Positions 1 to 5,202 of a DNA stretch of 7,100 bases are shown in pieces. The DNA lies in contig JALWKH010000090.1 of NCBI GenBank assembly GCA_026996635.1, positions 1-7,100 on the forward strand, written 5' to 3'. This DNA comes from Bacteroidales bacterium (GTDB lineage Bacteria; Bacteroidota; Bacteroidia; Bacteroidales; JALTDM01). How positions within the stretch are numbered: the first letter of the stretch is position 1; every line of letters begins with the position of its first letter. The notes under the pieces were generated by a model. The model searched no databases. It saw only the letters and a list, made by a program, of their open reading frames with translations, and had not been told where the DNA came from. Both the position numbers and the translations under genes were made by a program.

Positions 1-257
1 TTGCAAATTGTGAAATAAGCAGGGACGTGGAAATTTATAAAAACAAAGTGATAATTGACGGCAGGATGTTTACAAAAAACAATTTTATGGGCAAGTGGCC
101 AAATCCTGCAATCAGTAATGAAGAAACAATAAGTTTAGTGGATAAAAGATGGATAGAATACGGATTTGGTAAGGAAGAAAAGTCTTTTTCAAAAAAGTTG
201 AATAAGTTTTTTGACACATCTAAAGCATATTTTGAAACGGATAAATCCGGAGAATGA
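1..257 (+). CDS. 3' end of an unrecognised gene
   Basis: The frame is open from the first bases of the window (first full codon at position 3) to the TGA at 255-257, giving about 84 C-terminal residues. A GTG at position 27 could serve as a start, but the frame stays open upstream of it and there is no start signal, so I read this as the tail of a longer protein. The tail is soluble-looking, rich in Lys, Phe and Asn, and holds the segments 'KVIIDGRMFTKNNF' and 'KRWIEYGFGKEEKSF'. It has no membrane helix. I do not recognise the family and assign no function. Its stop overlaps the ATG of the propeller-phosphatase gene (ATGA at 254-257), so the two are probably co-transcribed and translationally coupled, which makes a functional link possible but unproven. 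Confidence 0.7.
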   Translation, partial: ANCEISRDVEIYKNKVIIDGRMFTKNNFMGKWPNPAISNEETISLVDKRWIEYGFGKEEKSFSKKLNKFFDTSKAYFETDKSGE

Positions 258-3200
258 AGAAATTTTTAATTATAGTAATTTTCATATTATTTGCTTGGGG
301 TAATACAAATGCCCAAAATCCATACGGCAATTTAACTTTTACCCACTACACCATTGAAGACGGATTATCCCAAAGTACCATACTTTCCATTTATCAAGAC
401 AGCCATTATTATATGTGGTTTGCTTCATTAGACGGATTGGACAAGTTTAACGGCATAACCTTTAAAATATATTCCTACCAGCCGGATAACGACAAATCAA
501 TATCTAACAAATGGATTTATGATATTGCGGAAGACAAGGACGGGTATTTATGGATCGCAACTCTTGACGGACTAAACAGATTTGACCGTAAAACCGAAGA
601 ATTTACAAGATTTCACGCTAACCCCAAAGATCCAAGAAGTTTGCCTGAAAATACCGTAAAAGGTCTTTATGTAGACGAAAACAATGTTCTATGGATAAGA
701 ACAAATAACTTTTTGGTAAAGTATATTAACGGAGAATTTTATTCTTATTCAATACTGCAAGAAAGATTTACTACCATAAATACTTACAACAAAATCCCTA
801 TTATTCCCGATGGCGATATTCTTTGGACAACATCATCCAAAGGCTTGATAGCATTTTACAAAAATACGGAGTTGCAAAAGGTTTACAGCCATGAAAAAGG
901 CAACCCATATTCGATTTCCAACAACTTGGTTACAAGTGTAGACATAGATGAAAAAGGCAATTTGTGGGTTGGAACTGTGAATGGACTAAACTACATGGAT
1001 GTAAATACAAAAACATTTAAACATTATTTTGCTGCTGACTCTACAGGTTTACTAAATGATAAAATCAACATAATTTATGTAGACAAATCAGGCAATGTTT
1101 GGATTGGAACAAATGGTGGGCTCAATTTATATGATAAAAAAAGTGATTCATTTTTCGGATATACCCAAGAAGAAAATAACCAACAAAGCCTTAGCAACAA
1201 TAACGTTATTTCATTATTCGAAGACTATTCACATAACTTGTGGATAGGTACATATGGTGGCGGATTAAATAAAGTTGACTTAAAACCAAAAAAATTTAAA
1301 CTGATTCGAAACACTTATTCAAAATATTCAACCAACCTGTCTTCAAATGTAATTGCAGGCCTGTTTGAGCAAAAGACAGATATTTTGTGGGCAGGAACAT
1401 ATGGTAGCGGATTGAATATTTGTAATCTTAAAACAAACAAAGTTGTTCAAATCAATTCACAAGGACCGCAATTTAAAAAATTAACAAACGACTTTGTACA
1501 TTATATTTTCCAGTTGAGAAACGGACTTATTTATATTGGAACAAGAGATGGTATTACTGTCTATGATACTTCCCAAAATAAATTCTTTGATATAAAAGAT
1601 TTTTATCCAATGGTTGATTTCCCGCAACTTGAAAACAACCGGGTTTATGAAATGATAGAGGATATGAAGCACAATGTGTGGATAGGTACTTTATTAGGAC
1701 TTTTTAAATTTAATCCTGAAACAAAAGATTTAACAGCTTATTATTTAAATGACGGTTTGCTCAGTAATACCGTACAAGGATTATATGAAGATGAATTCGG
1801 TAAAATATGGATAGCAACGACGAAAGGAATAAATATTTATGACTTGTTTTCAGAAAAAGATGAATTTACAAACTTTGAAGATTTAACAGCTCCCGACAGT
1901 GTGCTTTCACATAATGAATATAATAAATTGTCAAATGAAGACGTGTACAAAATAGTACAAACAAAAAAATATTATTGGTTCGGCACTGTAGGAGGATTAA
2001 ACAGGTATGACCCTGTTACTCGTAAAATTAAATATTATTTGAAAAAAGACGGACTTCCCAACGAAAATATTTATGAAATTGTAGTTGACAATAATGACAA
2101 TCTTTGGTTTAGTACAAACAGAGGATTGGTCTTTTTGAATACTACAACAGATCAAATAAAATCTTTTGACGAAGGTGACGGATTGCAAGGTCTGGAATTC
2201 AACAAAGGAGCAAGTGCTAAAGGACATGACGGCAGGCTTTATTTCGGAGGGTTAAACGGTATAAATTATTTTTATCCCGACTCTATTCATGACAATCTTT
2301 ATATACCTAAAATTTCTTTTGATGAAGTACAAATATTCTCTTCAGATGGTAATGTGAGAACGTTAAACGTTGACAATAATGATACCATAAGATTAAATCC
2401 TAAAGACAAAGCTATTAGTATTTATTTTTCATCGTTAGAATTTACTAACCCAAGAAAGAACAAATACAAATACTATTTGGAAGGACTTGATAATACATGG
2501 ACAAAACCAACATTGCAAAACTTCGCTAAATATACTAACTTATCTCCGGGCTCTTATGTTTTTTATGTAAAAGGTTCAAATAACGACCTCAAATGGAGTA
2601 AAAAAATTAAACTGACTATTATAGTCCAACCACCTTTCTGGAAAACGATTTGGGCATATCTTATTTACATCGGAATTGTAGGAGGTATAATCTTTTTAAT
2701 AATCCGTTACCGTACACAACAGCTCAGGAAAGACAACGAACTGTTAAGGGAGAAACAAAAAGCCGCTTTGGAAATTTCCCGTTCCCGTGAAGAACTCGCC
2801 GCAAAAAACAAAGATATTCAAGACAGTTTGAATTATGCCAAAAGAATCCAACAGGCAATTATGCCAACACAATATTTACTGAAAAAATACTTCCCTGAAT
2901 CATTTGTTTTTTATAACCCAAGGGATATTGTCAGTGGTGACTTCTACTGGTTTGTAGAGAGAAACGATAAACTTTTTGTAGCCGCAGTAGATTGTACCGG
3001 TCATGGTGTACCCGGAGCATTTATGAGTATCATAGGAGTTAATATGCTTAATAATATCGTAAATGTAAACAACGAACAAAAAGCAGGCAAAGTACTGGAT
3101 GAATTGAACAAGAACGTTTACGAAAGTCTGAATAAACAAATTGACAACGTAACCCTTCAGGACGGTATGGATATGTCTCTTTGCGTTATAGATCTCATAA

Positions 3201-3571
3201 AGAAGAAAGTAAACTTCTCGGGAGCAAAAAATCCGCTTGTGCTTATCCGCGACGGAGAATATATCGAAATACCGGCAAACAGGTTCTCTATAGGGTCATT
3301 TAAATATGATTTCAAGACATTCTTCAGTGAATACGAATTCGAAATTAAGAAAAACGACCAAATATATTTGTTCAGCGACGGTTATGCAGATCAGTTCGGC
3401 GGACCTCACAAAAAGAAATTCAAAAAGAAAAAATTCCGTGATTTATTGCTCCGCATTTCACAACTTCCAATAGATGAACAAGAAGAAGAATTAAGAAGAA
3501 CATTTAACGAGTGGAAAGGCGATGAACCGCAAGTTGATGATGTTTTGGTTATAGGAATAAAACTTTTGTAA
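254..3571 (+). CDS. Membrane sensor: two-component-type propeller, Y_Y_Y domain and SpoIIE/PP2C phosphatase
   Basis: A 1105-residue sensor-phosphatase. Residues 1-21 form a signal peptide ending in NAQ. Fourteen Reg_prop-type repeats of the form W-[IVFA]-G-T-x-x-G-[LI]-N follow, with leading aromatic residues at 55, 100, 147, 191, 238, 283, 330, 379, 427, 476, 519, 575, 618 and 663; that number fits two seven-bladed propellers. A Y_Y_Y domain lies at about 730-792 ('YKYYLEGLDNTW'), a membrane helix at about 799-817, and a charged, probably coiled-coil linker at 818-857. The SpoIIE/PP2C domain covers about 856-1104: it opens with 'SLNYAKRIQQAIMP' and carries G895-D896, D913 with G916-H917-G918, D1042-G1043 and the closing Q1093-V-D-D motif, so the metal-binding acids look intact. 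By family knowledge it should dephosphorylate a Ser/Thr-phosphorylated cytoplasmic protein, such as a STAS antagonist, when the periplasmic propeller binds a ligand. The architecture resembles hybrid two-component sensors with the kinase replaced by a phosphatase. Ligand and target cannot be told from the sequence. Its start overlaps the upstream stop. Confidence 0.93.
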   Translation: MKKFLIIVIFILFAWGNTNAQNPYGNLTFTHYTIEDGLSQSTILSIYQDSHYYMWFASLDGLDKFNGITFKIYSYQPDNDKSISNKWIYDIAEDKDGYLWIATLDGLNRFDRKTEEFTRFHANPKDPRSLPENTVKGLYVDENNVLWIRTNNFLVKYINGEFYSYSILQERFTTINTYNKIPIIPDGDILWTTSSKGLIAFYKNTELQKVYSHEKGNPYSISNNLVTSVDIDEKGNLWVGTVNGLNYMDVNTKTFKHYFAADSTGLLNDKINIIYVDKSGNVWIGTNGGLNLYDKKSDSFFGYTQEENNQQSLSNNNVISLFEDYSHNLWIGTYGGGLNKVDLKPKKFKLIRNTYSKYSTNLSSNVIAGLFEQKTDILWAGTYGSGLNICNLKTNKVVQINSQGPQFKKLTNDFVHYIFQLRNGLIYIGTRDGITVYDTSQNKFFDIKDFYPMVDFPQLENNRVYEMIEDMKHNVWIGTLLGLFKFNPETKDLTAYYLNDGLLSNTVQGLYEDEFGKIWIATTKGINIYDLFSEKDEFTNFEDLTAPDSVLSHNEYNKLSNEDVYKIVQTKKYYWFGTVGGLNRYDPVTRKIKYYLKKDGLPNENIYEIVVDNNDNLWFSTNRGLVFLNTTTDQIKSFDEGDGLQGLEFNKGASAKGHDGRLYFGGLNGINYFYPDSIHDNLYIPKISFDEVQIFSSDGNVRTLNVDNNDTIRLNPKDKAISIYFSSLEFTNPRKNKYKYYLEGLDNTWTKPTLQNFAKYTNLSPGSYVFYVKGSNNDLKWSKKIKLTIIVQPPFWKTIWAYLIYIGIVGGIIFLIIRYRTQQLRKDNELLREKQKAALEISRSREELAAKNKDIQDSLNYAKRIQQAIMPTQYLLKKYFPESFVFYNPRDIVSGDFYWFVERNDKLFVAAVDCTGHGVPGAFMSIIGVNMLNNIVNVNNEQKAGKVLDELNKNVYESLNKQIDNVTLQDGMDMSLCVIDLIKKKVNFSGAKNPLVLIRDGEYIEIPANRFSIGSFKYDFKTFFSEYEFEIKKNDQIYLFSDGYADQFGGPHKKKFKKKKFRDLLLRISQLPIDEQEEELRRTFNEWKGDEPQVDDVLVIGIKLL

Positions 3572-3576
3572 TTTTG
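3544..3576 (+). promoter_or_regulatory. Candidate Bacteroidota sigma-70 promoter
   Basis: TTTG at 3544-3547, a 21-base spacer, then TAATTTTG at 3569-3576. This matches the published Bacteroidota primary-sigma consensus (TTTG near -33 and TAnnTTTG near -7). The predicted transcript would start near 3583, about 15 bases before the ATG at 3598. The -33 box lies inside the last codons of the phosphatase gene and the TA of the -7 box is the first two bases of its TAA stop. It would let the secreted-protein gene be expressed separately from the long sensor gene. AT-rich sequence makes chance matches common, so this stays a candidate. Confidence 0.45.
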
Positions 3577-3597
3577 CAGGGACAAATATCTTTTCAG

Positions 3598-4275
3598 ATG
3601 AGGAAAACCTTGTTTTTTTTGCTTTTATATACTTTAACCATACTTGCACATGCACAAGATTCTACTAGAGTGCCTTACACTCCCGATTTTGAATTTAAAG
3701 ACGGGATTTATCTCACCTTTGAACAATTCAAAAATAATTCACCTTTGCCCAAGTACAAGATAGTAACCAATATTGATAAAGAATCTCCTACTTTTCTTGC
3801 GGAAGTGCTAAAATCGGATACAATTTATTTTATCGGAAACAAGGGTGAAATTATTGCATTTCCCAAATCAAAAATATGGGGATATTGCGAAAACAATACA
3901 GTATTTATTTATTACAACAAAAAATTTAACCGGGTAATTATCATAGGCAAAATAGGTTTTTTTATTTCACAAGTTACGGTAACTTCTACAGTTTACGACA
4001 ATATGATGTATCCGTATTATTATGACCCGTATTATTATCCTATATCAGGAAGCCCTCGAACGGTAAAAAACGATGAGATAGTACGTTATCTGATAGATTT
4101 TAACACAGGTCAGGTGTTGCCTTTTGATTACAAAAACTTAGAAGCACTTTTATCTTCAGATACCGATCTTTATAACGAATATATTTCGCTATCGAAAAGA
4201 AAACGGAAGAAGTTGATTTTTATGTACATAAGAAGATTTAACGAAAGAAACCCGTTGTACATCAAAAAAAATTAA
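3598..4275 (+). CDS. Secreted protein of unknown function with Tyr-rich loop
   Basis: I place the start at the ATG at 3598, giving 225 residues. The frame can be extended upstream to a TTG at 3574, but that adds eight polar residues in front of a clean signal peptide and is less likely. The peptide starts MRKTLFFLLLYT and ends in AHAQ, followed directly by the mature chain, so the product should be exported to the periplasm or outer membrane; there is no lipobox cysteine. The mature chain begins with the stretch 'FEFKDGIYLTFEQFKNN', a motif I associate with uncharacterised Bacteroidota exported proteins. Residues 136-148 are Met/Tyr/Pro-rich ('MMYPYYYDPYYYP'). The C-terminal part is basic and helical ('SKRKRKKL'). 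No catalytic motif is visible. It lies 26 bp after the phosphatase stop and may have its own promoter. It could share an operon with the sensor, but no functional link is shown. Confidence 0.85.
   Translation: MRKTLFFLLLYTLTILAHAQDSTRVPYTPDFEFKDGIYLTFEQFKNNSPLPKYKIVTNIDKESPTFLAEVLKSDTIYFIGNKGEIIAFPKSKIWGYCENNTVFIYYNKKFNRVIIIGKIGFFISQVTVTSTVYDNMMYPYYYDPYYYPISGSPRTVKNDEIVRYLIDFNTGQVLPFDYKNLEALLSSDTDLYNEYISLSKRKRKKLIFMYIRRFNERNPLYIKKN
4012..4038 (+). repeat. Short in-frame tandem duplication encoding PYYY
   Basis: CCGTATTATTAT occurs at 4012-4023 and again, identical, at 4027-4038, a period of 15 bases (five codons). It encodes PYYY-D-PYYY at residues 139-147 of the secreted protein. Identity at the third codon positions suggests a fairly recent duplication or slippage event rather than two independently selected loops, although Tyr has only two codons, so the support is limited. 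Confidence 0.5.
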
Positions 4276-4280
4276 TTTTG
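4273..4280 (+). promoter_or_regulatory. Possible -7 element (TAATTTTG) before the small membrane protein gene
   Basis: TAATTTTG matches TAnnTTTG exactly, and again the TAA is the stop of the preceding gene. No TTTG stands 19-21 bases upstream, so the -33 half is missing. Alternatively the TTTG at 4277-4280 could be a -33 box for AATTTTTG at 4302-4309 (21-base spacer, one mismatch), which would start transcription only a few bases before the ATG at 4323. Either reading places a promoter in the 47-bp gap and would separate the membrane/Spy-like pair from the upstream genes. Confidence 0.3.
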
Positions 4281-4322
4281 TACTATTAAACTTTTTCACA
4301 CAATTTTTGTCAAAATAACGAT

Positions 4323-4664
4323 ATGAGACAACCGGACAATACATACATAGAAAATTTACAAACCAACATCATCTTGCGTGTAAAAAAGTACGAAGAAACA
4401 AAAAGAAAACGAAAACACGCAATTTATACATTCACAACGGTTTTCATCATCTTGCTCTCTATCGGAGGTCTGTTTTATTCTAACATTAACGAAGTTAACA
4501 AAGAAGAAATAAATCTGAATTATTTGGCAGAAACAATGGATGATTACGATATATACGAATTGAGCTCGGAATTGGAAAACAACAACACTACAACAGACGA
4601 CCAAACTATAGAGTATTTGTCTGACGACAGTTACCTTGAATTTTATTTAACCGAAACACCTTGA
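4323..4664 (+). CDS. Small single-pass membrane protein, possible CnrY-like anti-sigma factor
   Basis: 113 residues, ATG start after an AT-rich leader with no Shine-Dalgarno sequence. Residues 1-33 are hydrophilic and end in a strongly basic patch ('KRKRK'), residues about 34-52 form one membrane helix, and residues 54-113 make an extracytoplasmic tail with 17 Asp/Glu and one Lys by my count. The positive-inside rule puts the N-terminus in the cytoplasm. No enzyme motif or zinc-binding anti-sigma motif is seen. The gene stands 2 bp before a Spy-like periplasmic protein. In Bacteroidota such a pair usually accompanies an ECF sigma factor gene, and in the related CnrYXH logic a short cytoplasmic head holds the sigma factor while the periplasmic part meets the Spy-like sensor. 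The anti-sigma role is therefore an inference from topology and neighbour; no sigma gene is in this window. Confidence 0.8.
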   Translation: MRQPDNTYIENLQTNIILRVKKYEETKRKRKHAIYTFTTVFIILLSIGGLFYSNINEVNKEEINLNYLAETMDDYDIYELSSELENNNTTTDDQTIEYLSDDSYLEFYLTETP

Positions 4665-4666
4665 TT

Positions 4667-5119
4667 ATGAAAAAGCTTATTATTACTGCATTTTTACTTA
4701 TTGTAGGCTTCACAACCGCCTTTTCCCAACCGTACGGACACAGAAAACAAAAACAAGAATTAATTGACAAAGAAAGAATACCGTTCTTTACCAATTATTT
4801 GGATTTATCTCCGCAAGAAGCCGAAAAGTTTTGGCCGTTGTATAATGAATATTTAAACAAAAAACAAAGCCTTTTCAAGGAAATGAGAAGCATAAAAATG
4901 AAATTAAAAAATTCTTCATCCGATATTTCCGACACAGAAGCCGAGAATCTTAACAAAGAATATATATCCATTCAAGAAAAGCAATTTAAGTTATTAAAAG
5001 AATACAATGAAAAGTTCAAAAAAATTCTTCCCATAAATAAAGTCAACAAAATATATTTTGCCGAACGGGAATTCAGGAAGTACTTGCTTAAACAATTAAG
5101 AAAAAACCGGAGGCAATAA
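4667..5119 (+). CDS. Spy/CnrX-like periplasmic helical protein, possible ECF sigma sensor
   Basis: The ATG at 4667 gives 150 residues and a clean signal peptide (MKKLIITAFLLIVGFTTAFSQ, residues 1-21, split here as MKKLIITAFLL then IVGFTTAFSQ). A TTG two codons earlier, overlapping the previous stop, is possible but less likely. The mature protein is almost entirely helical and charged. It contains the Bacteroidota Spy-like signature around residues 38-62: 'LDLSPQEAEKFWPLYNEY', with the 'L-[TS]-P-x-E-A-x-K-F-W-P' core. I count about 30 Lys/Arg against 18 Asp/Glu in the mature chain, so it is clearly basic. Related proteins (Spy, ZraP, CnrX) are periplasmic chaperones or metal/stress sensors; CnrX-type metal ligands (His, Met, Glu clusters) are not evident here, the only mature His being residue 25. 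It lies 2 bp after the acidic-tailed membrane protein and is almost certainly co-expressed with it. Its family is fairly sure, its signal unknown. Confidence 0.85.
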   Translation: MKKLIITAFLLIVGFTTAFSQPYGHRKQKQELIDKERIPFFTNYLDLSPQEAEKFWPLYNEYLNKKQSLFKEMRSIKMKLKNSSSDISDTEAENLNKEYISIQEKQFKLLKEYNEKFKKILPINKVNKIYFAEREFRKYLLKQLRKNRRQ

Positions 5120-5157
5120 ATATTACACAGAGTTCGTTTCTTTTTCTCAAAATATTC

Positions 5158-5187
5158 CTTGCATTAAGCAAAAACATTTTATTTTTA
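5158..5187 (+). promoter_or_regulatory. Weak candidate promoter for the debranching enzyme gene
   Basis: CTTG at 5158-5161 and TATTTTTA at 5180-5187 are separated by 18 bases; each differs from the Bacteroidota consensus (TTTG, TAnnTTTG) at one base. The site lies in the 83-bp gap, the longest in the window, and would start transcription a few bases before the ATG at 5203. The gap also contains no hairpin followed by a T-run, so no terminator separates the debranching gene from the upstream pair. Confidence 0.2.
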
Positions 5188-5202
5188 CAAAAAATTTAGC
5201 CT

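Noticed and set aside
210..234. Promoter-like TTTG and ATATTTTG before the sensor gene
   Set aside because: Spacing between the boxes is only about 14 bases and the second box lacks the TA, so coupling to the upstream gene explains expression better.
2900..3139. Minus-strand open frame of 79 codons, and similar ones at 35-217, 1481-1672, 1997-2227, 4356-4604, 4606-4794, 5292-5489, 6372-6572 and 6823-7065
   Set aside because: All lie opposite well-supported + strand genes, have unusual Cys- or Val/Phe-rich compositions and no recognisable motif; they are antisense shadows.
3574..3597. Upstream TTG start adding eight residues to the secreted protein
   Set aside because: It places a polar stretch before the signal peptide, and TTG overlaps the putative -7 element; the ATG at 3598 starts a standard signal peptide.
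5108..5112. GGAGG, a Shine-Dalgarno-like sequence
   Set aside because: It encodes the last arginines of the Spy-like protein and no start codon stands at a suitable distance; the next ATG used is at 5203.
5120..5202. Possible terminator or small RNA in the longest gap
   Set aside because: I found no GC-rich inverted repeat followed by a T-run and no conserved RNA-like structure; only a weak promoter-like pair of boxes.
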